A DNA stretch of 64,000 nt. Origin: Symbiodinium natans (Eukaryota > Sar > Dinophyceae > Suessiales > Symbiodiniaceae). Positions 47,961 to 58,685 of the stretch are shown here, piece by piece. The stretch spans positions 132,501-196,500 of the forward strand of contig CAJNDS010000122.1 of the NCBI GenBank assembly GCA_905221605.1. Reading direction: 5' to 3'. The number at the start of each line of letters is the position of its first letter. Positions within the stretch are counted from its first letter, which is position 1. The notes beneath the pieces were generated by a model, which had not been told where the DNA came from, made no database searches, and saw only the letters and a list, made by a program, of their open reading frames with translations. Position numbers and translations under genes: made by a program.

Positions 47961-48136
47961 CCCCCCCCGACCCCCAACCCTCCCACCCTAAACCCTAAAC
48001 CCTAAACCTGATACATCCTTGAAACGAATGACGATCTGGTATCGCCTCAGACCAAGAACCAACCGAAGCCTTGCCGGGCTTGTGCGAGTGTGAGACTCGA
48101 AACCCTACCCACCCACGCCCTCCCCCCAACCCCCCG

Positions 48137-48137
<1 letters not shown>

Positions 48138-48191
<54 letters not shown>
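48138..48191. repeat. C homopolymer of about 53 bp
   Basis: The longest homopolymer in the window, with one G near its start. A likely site of length error in any assembly. Confidence 0.95.
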
Positions 48192-48194
<3 letters not shown>

Positions 48195-48856
48195 TCAACT
48201 CCATGACTTCATGGAGTTTCTTCGAAGACTGGGATGCCGGTCGGTCTCGGGGTTTCGGGGTTTCGGGGTTTAGGGCTTTCGGGCTTTGGAGGTTTAGAGT
48301 TTGGGGTTTAGGGTTGCGGGGTTAAGGCGCAGCTTGAAACTTCATGCAGATCACCCCATGGTTTGGGGGGTCTTGTAGCCCCTAAACAGGGACTCCGGTG
48401 GGAGGTGGTCTCATTGCTTGCGTTATGATGTGCTTGGGATGATTAGGGGACTCCAGGGGTGTGAACCTACTCCTGGCTGATGAGGACAAGGGTTCTTTGC
48501 ATCTTGTACTTAGTCTGGTTGCCCTGGCAGAGTTTGGTTTCGTTTGCCAAAGCTCGTGAAATCACGCGGGCCGAGTGCTTGTTCCAAATCGCCGCCTGCC
48601 TGTCAGCGGCAGACGAACCCGAAACTTAGCCCTAAACCCCCCGAACCCCTCTGTCTTGGCTTAAGCTACGTTGCGTCAGCAAGACAAATGAGGAGCTCTA
48701 TCATGCAGCCCGGCTTGGGATGACGTGTCAAGATGGTCAGCGTCGAAACTCGAACTGGCAAGCTCCAATATGTTTGCTGGATTTAGGGGCTTGGGGTTTC
48801 ACGGTTTTAGGGTTATAGGGTTTTAGGGTTTAGGGTTTAGGGTTTAGATTCAGCCC

Positions 48857-51163
48857 ATGTCCAATGGCTCCAAAGTCCTGGCTACGGTTGCGCCAGCAGC
48901 GCAGCTGCACTGCAACCTGCGCGCCGAGGGCTTTGTGGCGCTGGAGCTTCGATGCGGCCTCTTCGGTGCCGATCTCGAGCTCCTTTCGCCCAGCGACTGC
49001 GTGTGGCGCTCCTTAGCCCGCTCTGGCCCTGTCCTGTCTGTCATGGGCCAGGCGCGGGCAGGCTTGGTCTTGGAGGTGCCTTTGCAAGAGCTTCCCCCGT
49101 CAACCGAGCACCTAGTCCTGGCTACTGTCGGCCGCACAGCCTCTGAGGGAGGATGGCTGTGCCTCTCGGTGGGGTCGACGTCTGTGATGCGGAGCCACGC
49201 GGGCAAGGACAGCTGCGCACAGGGCTCCATGCTTCTGGTGCTGTCGCGCTCTCCTGAAGCATGGCTGCTTCAGGAGATGGTGCCGAACCTCGGCCTCAGT
49301 CTTGAGCAACAGGCAGGTGCGGTTGTGCGCGAGCTCTACTGGCCAGAGGTCGGAGTGGCCATCCAGCGAACATCCATGGATTTCCAGTCTGTCACCTGGT
49401 TGGAGGTTTTCAGGGCAGACCCTGATGGACTTTGCGATAGCGATGAGGAGAAGGACATGAAGGAATCAACCGAAACAGCCGAAACCGCGAGCAACTATGT
49501 CCCACCAGCCATGCCCTGCCGATCCAGTCTTCCCGAGCCACCTGGAGGTTGGGACTGCCAGCAGACTTCCCGCGTTTTGGAGGATTCTGCAGCAGGGCCA
49601 GCATCAGCCACCCAGATGTGGCACCCAGGACTGCGAGATGTGTCGCCGTCCCATTCGGCCGCCTGTGACGAAGTGGATGAGGTCTCCCTACATGGAGGCC
49701 AAGGCCGAGATTTCGGTCCACCTCGGGCCACCCAGAGGCTGCAGGAAGCCAAGAAGAACAGGCACAACGACCCGTTTTCCCTAAATCTGGCGGAGCAGCA
49801 AAGGCAGACAGTGGAGGCCATTGCAGCCCGAAGATGTCTCGAGCAAGCTCATGATGAGAATGAGGCGCTTCGACGCAGCTGGAGGGCTGCAGAGGCCCTG
49901 GCAGCAGAGAAGTCCAGAAGAAGCGAGGCCGATGTGGCGGAGCTCTGTCAGGAGGCCGGCCGCCTCACTGTGTCCTTGGGCTTGGCAGAGGAGAAGCACA
50001 GCAAGTCGGAGGCCTTGGCCATGCAACTGCGCCAAGACCTGTCCTCTTTGAGGGAGGAGGGGAAGGCTCGCGAGAGGGATTTACGACAGGAGGCGGAGCG
50101 GCTGTGGTCCGAGCTGGAGGCGACGTCGGCAAAGCTCACGCAGCACGAGGCAGCTTGGCAGACTCAGATGGACGACTTCGCGACGAAGCTGGCAAAGGAA
50201 AAGTCGAAGCGGGAGCGTGGCAAGGGAGAGCTTGCTGCGCTAAGGCAGGAGCTGGAGCGCTGCAAGCTGGCCGAGCAGGAGGCTGAGGCCTCGCGAAAGG
50301 AGGGCGAGAAGGCGTGTGCACAAGAGTGCGAGCACCTTCGTGACCAGATGCGTGCCGAGGCTGAGGAGGCGATGCGATGGCGCTCCGAATGGGCAGCTGC
50401 TCGAGCGCATGGCTCTGCAGATCCGGCTTTTTCAGCGCCCACGCTGCGTCTGGAGCTGCGCAAAGCCGAGGCAGCCTTCGCGGAAGAGCTGTCGTCCGTT
50501 CGTGCGAGGTTGGCTGCAGCCGAGAGGCGAAACCGGGAGTTGCTCGAAAACTTGCAGAGCACACTGCAGGCTGGTCGGCAATCTTCTGCCCCCCCTGCCG
50601 CTGTGCCAACACCCCCGACAAGCCTCCCGCAGGAGTTCAGACCCCTGGAAGCCTTCCAGTTGGGACCGAAGGCCGATGAGCAGGACATCAGTACTCACGG
50701 AGACGCTTGGCAGCAGTGGAGCCGCCAGAGACAGTACCCAGAGCAGGATCTGTGGCAACTCCAGGAGCAGCAAAAGGCGAGAGAGGTGCAGCTTCTTCGG
50801 CAGCAAGAACGACAGCCGCTGCGCATGCAGCCCAAGGAAAGGCCGATTGACGCCACCATAGCCATGAGTTCTAACTTCAGTGGTGGCATTGGCGCAAGCT
50901 ATGCCGAGCAGGACGGCGGCGGGTCTGTAAGCAGCACGGCCACAATCAAACCCGGCGGCACCGGCCATGGTAGGCATCTGACTCGCTTGCCAAGTGCCCC
51001 AAGTTTCGAGATCGACGCCAAAAACGCTGACAACGAAGCCCAGATTGGGGAGGCGCTGCGGCGAGCAGCGCGGCAGCGGAGGGTGGCCAAGACTCGGAGC
51101 TTGGATGACGAGTACGCGCGGTTCGTGCGTGACGCGCGCCGCCCGGCATCTATGCCCGTTTGA
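48857..51163 (+). CDS. 768-aa coiled-coil protein, single exon
   Basis: The longest frame in the window. Residues about 10-190: a compact, beta-rich region (LRCGLFGADLELLSP, VLEVPLQELPPSTEHLVLAT, GSMLLVLSRSPEAWLLQEM) whose order loosely recalls TerD-like beta sandwiches; unproven. 190-300: acidic and Pro/Ser-rich linker. About 305-575: long Ala/Glu/Arg coiled coil (EALRRSWRAAEALAAEKSRR, KLAKEKSKRERGKGELAALR). 575-768: Gln/Arg-rich low-complexity region ending with basic KTRSLDDEYARFVRDARRPA. A structural or scaffold role (cytoskeleton or basal body) is a guess. ATG 48857 is the first after a TAG in the telomeric tract 48820-48847; GATTCAG just before could be a spliced-leader or cis acceptor. 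High GC and third-position bias support coding throughout. Confidence 0.8.
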   Translation: MSNGSKVLATVAPAAQLHCNLRAEGFVALELRCGLFGADLELLSPSDCVWRSLARSGPVLSVMGQARAGLVLEVPLQELPPSTEHLVLATVGRTASEGGWLCLSVGSTSVMRSHAGKDSCAQGSMLLVLSRSPEAWLLQEMVPNLGLSLEQQAGAVVRELYWPEVGVAIQRTSMDFQSVTWLEVFRADPDGLCDSDEEKDMKESTETAETASNYVPPAMPCRSSLPEPPGGWDCQQTSRVLEDSAAGPASATQMWHPGLRDVSPSHSAACDEVDEVSLHGGQGRDFGPPRATQRLQEAKKNRHNDPFSLNLAEQQRQTVEAIAARRCLEQAHDENEALRRSWRAAEALAAEKSRRSEADVAELCQEAGRLTVSLGLAEEKHSKSEALAMQLRQDLSSLREEGKARERDLRQEAERLWSELEATSAKLTQHEAAWQTQMDDFATKLAKEKSKRERGKGELAALRQELERCKLAEQEAEASRKEGEKACAQECEHLRDQMRAEAEEAMRWRSEWAAARAHGSADPAFSAPTLRLELRKAEAAFAEELSSVRARLAAAERRNRELLENLQSTLQAGRQSSAPPAAVPTPPTSLPQEFRPLEAFQLGPKADEQDISTHGDAWQQWSRQRQYPEQDLWQLQEQQKAREVQLLRQQERQPLRMQPKERPIDATIAMSSNFSGGIGASYAEQDGGGSVSSTATIKPGGTGHGRHLTRLPSAPSFEIDAKNADNEAQIGEALRRAARQRRVAKTRSLDDEYARFVRDARRPASMPV

Positions 51164-51250
51164 CCCTGACAAGGATGCCTCGGTGCCTCGATGCCTCTGG
51201 CTTCGGCCAGGAACTTCAGCAGGAGCACACTGCACAGGCTCTGAGCCCTG

Positions 51251-51634
51251 CACTTGGAGGTTCATGAGCAGTTATAGGTAGGGTTAGAAGTACTCCAAGT
51301 AGAGTCATAAGATGTTATAAGCATAGTTACCATATACTTAATAACCCGAATGATAGCTACCCATGAACCTCCCTGATGTGGTTGCTGACCAAGCTGCGAC
51401 TGGATTACCTCGGCGCGGACATCGGCAAGCAAAGGCTTGGTCTGAAGTGTACTGCTTGGAGGTTTAGGGTTTAGGGTTTAGGGTTTAGGGTTTAGGGTTT
51501 AGGGTTTAGGGTTTAGGGTTTAGGGTAATTAGAATGAAGGATAATGAAGGGTTATAAGTATGGTAACTACACTTATAGCCGTACTTGGAGTACTTAGAAC
51601 CCTATACTTATAGCTACTCATGAACCTCCAAGTA
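51251..51634. mobile_element. Two family A elements in tandem, 90 bp after a stop codon
   Basis: 51251-51371: CACTTGGAGGTTCATGAG...CCATGAACCTCC. 51454-51634: GCTTGGAGG then eleven TTTAGGG units (51462-51528), then the normal body and TCATGAACCTCCAAGTA. The telomeric units replace the left arm just inside the terminal repeat. Confidence 0.75.
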
Positions 51635-51639
51635 TGTCT

Positions 51640-52560
51640 ATGTGTCACAACTCAGAATCAGACGTGTCGGGCATTTGCGGGCACTTCTGGGAGGAGGGGA
51701 GATGACGTGTGCGTGTGGTAACCTTCCACCCTGACCCAAGAGACAAGTGCCTCTTTTATTGCTTCAGCAAAGAATGGTGTTGCATGCTAAGTTATGAGCA
51801 CGTGATAAGGTTCTTGGGGTATGAGGGAAAGAATTCGTAGGGTAATGTCGGCTATTAAATGAGAGTAGTAGGGTTTAGAGGATTTTACAGGGGCTTAGGG
51901 TTTTGAAAGAGGAGCGTGAAAGAATTAGTAGGGTAATGTCGGCCATTCGAGTAGTAGGGCTTAGGGTGTTACAGGGGCTTTGGGTTTTGAAACGGCTATT
52001 AGAGTAGTAGGGGTTAGGGTTTTACAGGGGCTTAGGGCTTTGAAAGAGGAGTCTGGCAAGGTCACTGGCATTCCTGCGACACACGCCAGTGCTGCCTTGG
52101 CCTTGGCACGACGAAAGCCGCCCCGCACTTTGCAGGACCGGGGGTTGGGGCTGCTACCCGAAACCCTAAACCCTGAACCCTAAACCCTAAACCCTAAACC
52201 CTACTACACCTTGAGTAGCCATGTGAGAGTGCGGGCCGAAGGGAAGGTGCTGGCATGAACAAGCTTCTAGGTTCAAAAGTGGGCTTCTGATGTCTATGAT
52301 TTATTTGTTCAAGTTGGTTAGGGGTTTAGGATTGAGGGTTTGCCCTAAACCCTAAACGCTAAACCCTAAACCCTAAACCCTAAACCCTAAACCCTATCTA
52401 AACCCTAGACCCTAGACCCTAAACCCAAAGCGTTTGTAGATGTTTGGGCTTGAAAGGGTTCACCTGCATAATTTTGGGGGTTTACACGGTTTTTGGGCTT
52501 TGGCTGGGAGGATCTGTATGGCGACATGCAGCATATGTCACCTACCCCTCCACATCATAA
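51640..52560. other. Non-coding stretch with a 110-bp direct repeat
   Basis: AAAGAATTCGTAGGGTAATGTCGGC (51830 and, with changes, 51920) and GGGGCTTAGGGTTTTGAAAGAGGAG (51890 and 52025) are direct repeats. Telomeric tracts at 52160-52205 and 52350-52425. No supported gene; a 67-codon frame at 51980 overlaps the repeats. Confidence 0.6.
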
Positions 52561-52929
52561 GCTCAGCTCTCCAGGGATAGCATGAGAGTCGACATCCTAA
52601 ACCTGCTAAACCCGGTCCTTCTGGTTGAAAGTTTGTCAGGTCTTTCACTTCGAATGTTGGGTGTGGTCGGGTTCATGAAGCAGTGCCTTGCTTCTTGATG
52701 CACTCCAGACGATCCAGGGGAAGGGCAGAGGGGGAGGGAAGTAACATGCTTGCCGCTGGACACACCTGTTTTTACCACTACGCGAGCAGTCGAAACGCCA
52801 GCGCCCTGCCCAGTTAGAAAAAGGGGCCCGTGCAAACCTGAAAACTGAACGCCATCGGCCGACCGCATACCCTTGAATATCCTTAAACCCAAATTAAACC
52901 TTCCAAACCCACATATAAGCCATATTCCC

Positions 52930-53128
52930 CTTAACCCCTAACCCCTAACCCCTAACCCCTAACCCCTAACCCCTAACCCCTAAACCCTAAACCCTAAACC
53001 CTAAACCCTAAACCCTAAACCCTAAACCCTAAACCCTTAACCCTTAACCCTTAACCCTTAACCCTTAACCCTTAACCCTTAACCCTTAACCCTTAACCCT
53101 TAACCCTTAACCCTTAACCCTAAGCAAG
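52930..53128. repeat. Three adjacent homogeneous telomere-variant blocks
   Basis: About eight CCCCTAA units, then about eight CCCTAAA, then about thirteen CCCTTAA, each block uniform and switching abruptly. 52561-52929 before it has only a weak minus-strand 109-codon frame. Confidence 0.95.
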
Positions 53129-53296
53129 CTCATGCTGCAAAGGACATCCCACAGTTCGCGGACAGGGGTCCATTTCGCGCCTTAGCCTTGGAGAAGGGAC
53201 TCGACGAGGCCCCCAGCAGCCCAGAAAATGGATCCTGGTACCCTGTGCTAGGGTTTAGGGTTTAGGGTTTAGGGTTTAGGGTTTAGGGTTTAGGGT

Positions 53297-54596
53297 TTAT
53301 AGAAATTGTATAGGGTTCAGGTCCGGGGTTTTGGGCGAAAGTTTTGGGCGGGTTTTGGGCGAAAATTTGAGCGAGTTTTCTTTTTTGGTTAGGAACTGTA
53401 TAGGGTTTGTGTCCGGAGTTTTGGGCGGTTTGGTGAATATTGGGGAATCTTGATGTTTGGTTTTGCTGAAATTTGGTTTCCGATATTTTAGGTTAGAAAT
53501 TATAGAGGATTTGAATCCGCAATTGTATCAAGGATGGGTAATATCAAATCCTCCAAAATTCAAATTTTTAAGGTCTAGGAATCTTTGGATATCGAAACAA
53601 AACCTCCAGAATTCAAATTTTGAAGGTCTAGGAATCTTTGGATATCTGTCTAGGAATCTTTGGATATCTGATCAAAATCTCCAGAATTTAAATTTTGAAG
53701 GTTTGGAGAGTTTTGGATATGGGATCAAAACCTCCAGAATTCAATTTTTGAAGGATTGGGAACCTCTGGATATTTGATCATAATCTCCAGAATTCAAATT
53801 GGATATCGAATCAAAATCTCCATAATTCAAATTTTGATGAAGGTCTAGGAATCTCTGGATATCGAATCAAAACCTCCAGAATTGAAAGATTGAAGTATTG
53901 GAAAAATTCAAATATTGAAGGATCCTGATCCAAATCTCCAGGATTCAAATTTTGAAGGTCTGGGAATCTTTGGATATGGAATCAAAACCTCTAGAATTCA
54001 AATATTGAAGGGTTGGGAATTTCTAAATATATATTCAAAATCGCCAGAATTCAAATTTTGAAGGTCTGGAGATTTTTGGATATGGGATCAAAACCTCCAG
54101 ATTCAATTTTTGAAGGATTGGCAATCTCTGGACATTTGATCAAATTCTCCAGAAATCAAATTGGATATCGAATCAAAATCTCCAGAATTCAAATTCTTTT
54201 GATCAGATATCCAGAAATGCCCAATGCTTCAAAATTGGAATTCTGCAGGTTTTGATTCGATATCCAAGATTCCTAGACCTTGAAAATTTTAATTCTAGAG
54301 GCTTTGATTAGGTATCCAGAGATTCCTAATCCTTCAAAATTTGCATTCTGGAGATTTTGATTCGATATCCAATTTGATTTCTGGAGAATTTGATCAAATA
54401 TCCAGAGATTGTCAATCCTTCAAAAATTGAATTCTGGAGGTTTTGATCCCATATCCAAAACTCTCCAAACCTTCGAAATTTGAATTCTGGAGATTTTGAA
54501 TATATATTATAGAAATTGTATAGGGTTTGTGTCCGGCGGCTTGGGCGAAAGTTTTGGGCGGGTTTTGGGCGAAAGTTTTGAGCGAGTTTTCTTTTT
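53297..54596. mobile_element. 1.3-kb element bounded by 90-bp direct repeats with inverted satellite core
   Basis: AGAAATTGTATAGGG...GTCCGG...GGGCGAAAGTTTTGGGCG occurs at 53297-53387 and 54506-54596 in the same orientation. Between them are about fifteen units of roughly 50-65 bp (CTCCAGAATTCAAATTTTGA, GGTCTAGGAATC, TTGGATATCGAATCAAAA); near 54190 the units turn to the opposite strand. No coding capacity. It resembles a small terminal-repeat element or a rearranged satellite; base use is AT-rich unlike its flanks. Confidence 0.65.
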
Positions 54597-55499
54597 TGCT
54601 TTTGGCAAGAAGGAATACCATTCCATTTCAGGATTGGGGCTGCTGGGGCTGCTGGGGCTGGTGGGACTGGGGTTGGGGGTTCGGCCTTCTGGGGTGGATT
54701 ATTGGACGAGCTGCTCGAAATGAAACGCATACAATTTCTATTTATCCTGGTCTTGAGGGTTTAGGGTTTAGGGTTTAGGGTTTCGGGTTTAGGGTTTAGG
54801 GTTTAGGATAAGAGAGACCTCGTTGACAAAGGATTTGGGATAGTCCGTTTTCGAGTTTGTGAGAGTTTCACTCTCAGGGGGAAGAATTTTGAAGAATTGT
54901 AGTTTGGCTCCAGTGTTGTAGGGGGGTTGTGGCCACGATGAGCGTGATGCTTCCGTCAAGCTTCAGAAAAAGTAGCTAGTGGCTTTCTAGGCCTACCCTG
55001 TCAATCCCCCGTTCCATAAAAAACTGTCCTATTGAAGAGGCCGGAAAAATCCAGCCGCGCAAAAAATCCGTCCGCTTTAATGATGGTCAGAAACCTATTT
55101 CCTGGTGGAAACCAGACACCCACACAATTCTGCAGAAAAAGTTGCCTTTTCAGAAAAAGTGTCCTCTTGTTGGGTTTGCGTTGGGTTTTGGGTACGCTTT
55201 TTTCCCAACATTTTCCCAACATTTTTTCAACAAAGTACGGATTCGGTACGGTTTACGTTTTTTGGGCTACCCCCCAAAAACCCAACAAAACCCAACATTA
55301 TGTTGGAAAAACGTTGGGTTCAGAGTACGCTTTTTTGTGTCCTGCTCAGGTCACCTATTCTTTGGTGCACAAGACTCTGCACAGGGCTCGGGAAGGTTCC
55401 CCTGAACTCCGAAAATCCAGCCGCTTTGATCGTATTCCCCGATCCCAATAGAACACCAACACCTCGCTTTTGCACGCAAAAAACCAGAAAAAACCATAA

Positions 55500-55796
55500 G
55501 GACAGAAATTTCTGTCCGCCAGGATTAACAGGACGAGTCTTGCTGGGGCGCATGCCAAAACACACATTGTGGTGGTCCTCATACTCCATGCTCACGGATT
55601 GAGTGATACTTGCCATTGAACGCCGGGCGCAAACATGTTGAGCTAGCTGTGCGGCTTTTCCTTCAGGAGTCCGTGGGAGCTTTGTTCCGCCTCCTGACTG
55701 ACCGATATTGACTGCTGTTGCATGTGGCGCATGATTCACTCCAAAGCTTCCCGTGCAATCGCCATTCTTAGGAGTTGCAGCGGCCTTCGGCGTCAC
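55500..55796 (-). CDS. Possible minus-strand exon, unknown
   Basis: Reading leftward from 55796: TPKAAATPKNGDCTGSFGVN then HAPHATAVNIGQSGGGTKLP then RTPEGKAAQLAQHVCARRSM. Its acceptor would be CTGCCAG. The plus strand is open as well (55105-55602). An 18-bp perfect palindrome, GGACAGAAATTTCTGTCC, lies at 55500-55517 at its end. 54597-55499 is low in coding signal. Confidence 0.35.
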
Positions 55797-55825
55797 CTGG
55801 CAGGGTTACCTGATCCCCCCCGAGT

Positions 55826-55937
55826 AATATTTGGGGGTTTACGAAAATAGGTTCCACTAAAAATGACCCCACAATAATCGGATTCCCTCATAATAAGGGC
55901 CCGAAACAATGTACCCCTAAGTTCGGAAACCAGCATA
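55826..55937. mobile_element. Inverted-repeat element family I, copy
   Basis: TTGGGGGTTTACGAAAATAG left and ACCCCTAAGTTCGGAAACC right, related to 45345-45427, 56692-56805, 63188-63359 and a fragment at 30876. Confidence 0.55.
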
Positions 55938-56110
55938 TGAGCGCATGCTCATATGTGAACATGACTGAACCTTTCTGCAACTCCTAAACCCTTAACCCTA
56001 AACCCCTTGGGTCTATTTGCAGCGGCCCCAGGTGTCCGCGGTGCTCTGCGATTCTGAGTGCGGTGACCCCTTTCACCGACGGGCAGTACGGGCACCTCTG
56101 CCTAAGTCCG

Positions 56111-56213
56111 GCTGGTTCTTAGCAGGGAATGAGTCGGAATGAGAGAACGATGTAAGCCCTGAAAGGGTGGTTTTTGGGGCCCTAATTTCCCCCATTCCCA
56201 ACTAAGAACCAGG
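56111..56213. mobile_element. Inverted-repeat element family C, short copy
   Basis: GCTGGTTCTTAGCAGGGAAT and ATTCCCAACTAAGAACCAG; about 103 bp, lacking the AT microsatellite of the 16426 copy. Confidence 0.75.
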
Positions 56214-56357
56214 GGGGAAGTGTGTACATGGCCAGGACACCCCACGCGATAGTATTTCCAGACGTCTTTCTACCAAGCTGAGGTGTCCATGGGACACGTG
56301 CTTCGCGTCCCCACTGTCCTGGGCCGTCTTGATGCCGCCTGGCGGAACCGGATCTCC

Positions 56358-56575
56358 GGGCTTAAAATAGGGGCCTGAACAATTGGAATAGGGTTTTGGG
56401 AGTTACTATAGTATAAAAGGGACCAGAAGGGAACATGAATAGTATAATAGTATATTCTTACACGATTATTCTTATACCATGAATAGTACATTCATATACT
56501 GTTAATAGTAGAGTCATATTACTATTTTTACCATGAATATACGCTTCTTAGGTAACTATTCCGGCCCCGATATTA
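56358..56575. mobile_element. Inverted-repeat element family F, long copy
   Basis: AGGGGCCTGAACAATTGGAATAGGG at the left and AACTATTCCGGCCCC at the right; the interior has AT-rich AATAGTA repeats. The exon at 56584 starts just after it. Confidence 0.65.
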
Positions 56576-56583
56576 GACACAGG

Positions 56584-56688
56584 GCTGGATGCACGCGACA
56601 TGATGTTATTTTTCTCCGAGGCGCTGCTGCCTGAGCTGATTGCAGCCGAGACTCGGCTGCTACCAAGGGGCAAGTTTTACGTGGGAAC
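56584..56688 (+). CDS. Exon between family F and family I elements
   Basis: LDARDMMLFFSEALLPELIA then AETRLLPRGKFYVGT after the acceptor GACACAG. It stops at ACCG/GAGCTATATGGGGG, a GA donor at the left end of element I. Product unknown. Confidence 0.55.
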
Positions 56689-56691
56689 CGG

Positions 56692-56805
56692 AGCTATATG
56701 GGGGCTTCCGAAAATAGGGGTACCCTGTTTGGGGGTCCCTGTAGGGGGGGGGGGGGGGTATTGAGGGGGTAGATACCCTATTCTGGGGTATATACCCATA
56801 TCTGT
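56692..56805. mobile_element. Inverted-repeat element family I acting as an intron
   Basis: CTATATGGGGGCTTCCGAAA...AGGGGTACCC, then a G homopolymer, then CCCATATCTG. Coding exons abut both sides. Confidence 0.6.
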
Positions 56806-56811
56806 CTGGGC

Positions 56812-57022
56812 AGCCCACTCAGTAGACCTGGATGCAGTCGATGCATGCCAAGAGCGGCTAAGGATGTTCAAACCATCGCCGTGCGCGATGACTTGCACGA
56901 TGCTGGTGGCTATCTCGATGAGCTGGGGCATGTCTCCAGCCGCAACAAGGATGCACCTGGATGTTGCATTTGCCTTGTTCAAGAAATGTCATCACACCAA
57001 CGTAAAGGGATATGACTCTTGA
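56812..57022 (+). CDS. Exon after the family I intron, C-terminal
   Basis: AHSVDLDAVDACQERLRMFK then ...SWGMSPAATRMHLDVAFALF then KKCHHTNVKGYDS and a TGA; acceptor CTGGGCAG. The minus strand also has a 101-codon frame here, but the two element borders fit the plus strand better. Confidence 0.5.
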
Positions 57023-57564
57023 GGAAGGCCGAAGGACAATGTATCACCAGCAGCTTTTAGCAGCATGCGCACAGGCGTTCCACACCGCAGACATGAACTG
57101 ACCTGCAAGTGACCATGCCTTGCAAACACCACAAGGCTTTTAAACAAAATAGTGCTGTGTGCACAGTGCTGGTGTTCGCCGTCACTTCTCGCCAGAAAAC
57201 GACAATCTAGTGGACACGTTTTAGGGTTGAGGGGTTTGGGGGTTCAAAAAAGGGGTTTAGGGGTTTAGGGGTTTAGGGCTTTAGGCCTGGTACGCAATCT
57301 AGGTTGGGCTTGCTTTGTTGGAGCCGGTGGTGGCGTCCACGCACCCCTTCTCGCGGAGCTCTGCAGGCTGCCTGGTACCGTTTCTCAGATCTGCGGGCTG
57401 TTTTAGGGTTTAGAGTTTAGCCTTGTAGCCTGAGGCATGGGAATTTGATGACAAGTCCAACCCTGCACATGGCCTGAAACAAGAAAAACACACACACACA
57501 CACTCACACACAAAAATTCCAGCCTCCCACAGCCCTTCAAACCCAAAGAAAGCCAAGCTCCCCA

Positions 57565-57960
57565 TTGGATTACCATGTCCTCACAATTCCTCCCATGCAA
57601 CTCGCTGACCTGGCGATGGTATGCCCAGAGACCCACTGTTGCGCCAGGACCAAAGTGACCGTCCGCAAAGCTCTGCCCGGAGTAGCATTGGGGACTGGCG
57701 TGTCCGCAAGTATTGTTCTGATGCTCGGCGTGACTAAGATATCGTTGCTCGGGCCCTGCTTTGCATCACTGCGACATCGGGCTTGACTCCACACCTGTCT
57801 GCCGAGCTTTTCAGCCACCCGCGCCCCTAAGGAATGCTTGCGTCGAGCGCGAAAATGCCAGGAAAAAAGCTGCACTCGGCTCTTATCTGTGTAGTCTGAC
57901 ACTGCGCCACGATGGGAAGATTTGTAACCCTGGTCTGCCCCTTATAGCCCTAAACCCTCA
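57565..57960 (+). other. Overlapping open frames, coding strand unclear
   Basis: Plus frames LADLAMVCPETHCCARTKVT (57565-57786) and RNACVERENARKKAALGSYL (57761-57976), and a minus frame of 110 codons (57570-57902). An AC microsatellite precedes (57485-57510). I cannot choose between them. 57023-57564 has no supported gene. Confidence 0.4.
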
Positions 57961-58007
57961 AACCCTAAACCCCTAAACCCTACACCCTCTTTCGGGTTAT
58001 GACATGT

Positions 58008-58148
58008 AATTCTATGGTCCCTTAATTGCCTGAATTGGGGACCCCCCTTAGATATCCTAAAGCACCCATGGGCCCATACTTCAGAACGCTCTTGAAGAAG
58101 GGAAGGGACCATATTCAGGGACCATAGAGCCTCCCTTAGGGCTGAATA
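58008..58148. mobile_element. Inverted-repeat element family E, copy
   Basis: CTATGGTCCCTTAATTGCC and AGGGACCATAGAGCC ends with GGGCCCATACTTCAGAACG inside, as in the copy at 59885-60050. Confidence 0.6.
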
Positions 58149-58685
58149 CGGTTTAGGGTTTAGGGTTTAGGGGTGTAGGCATGCTACCTGTCGCGTCTCA
58201 GGCCCTATTCCACTGGCCTGAGTGCCTTTGCCGCTCTGGGTCAGGACAAGCTTTGAGGGCTGCCGGGATGAAAGGTTAAGAAAGGGGACAGAGCCTTGCT
58301 TGGCTCTTTTGAAGGGAGGGGGGGAAGGGGGGTATGCTAACCCTAAACCTGACCCCTAATGAGCTTAGAGTGTTGAGACTTGACGATTGATTAATATAAG
58401 CATCTTTGCAGCTCCAGCCAAGGAATTTAGTTCCTCTTTAGGGCTTAGGGTCTTCTGCTCTTTGTTGTGGATTGGGCTGGCGTGCTGAAACGCGATGAGT
58501 CGAGCTTGTCACCCCAAACTTACCCTAATCGCTACGGGGCGGTTCATCCAGGAAACCCCAAATCCTAAACCCTCAACCCTGAACCCTGAACCCTACACCC
58601 TAACCTTAAAACCCTAAAACCCTAAACGCTGTGCCCCAACTGCTAGGATGGCCGGGAGACTCGCGGAGGCTGAAGAGTGGGCCTT

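Noticed and set aside
50164-51265. Long minus-strand frames (174 and 277 codons)
   Set aside because: Antisense shadows of the coiled-coil gene; GC-rich coding DNA leaves such frames open.
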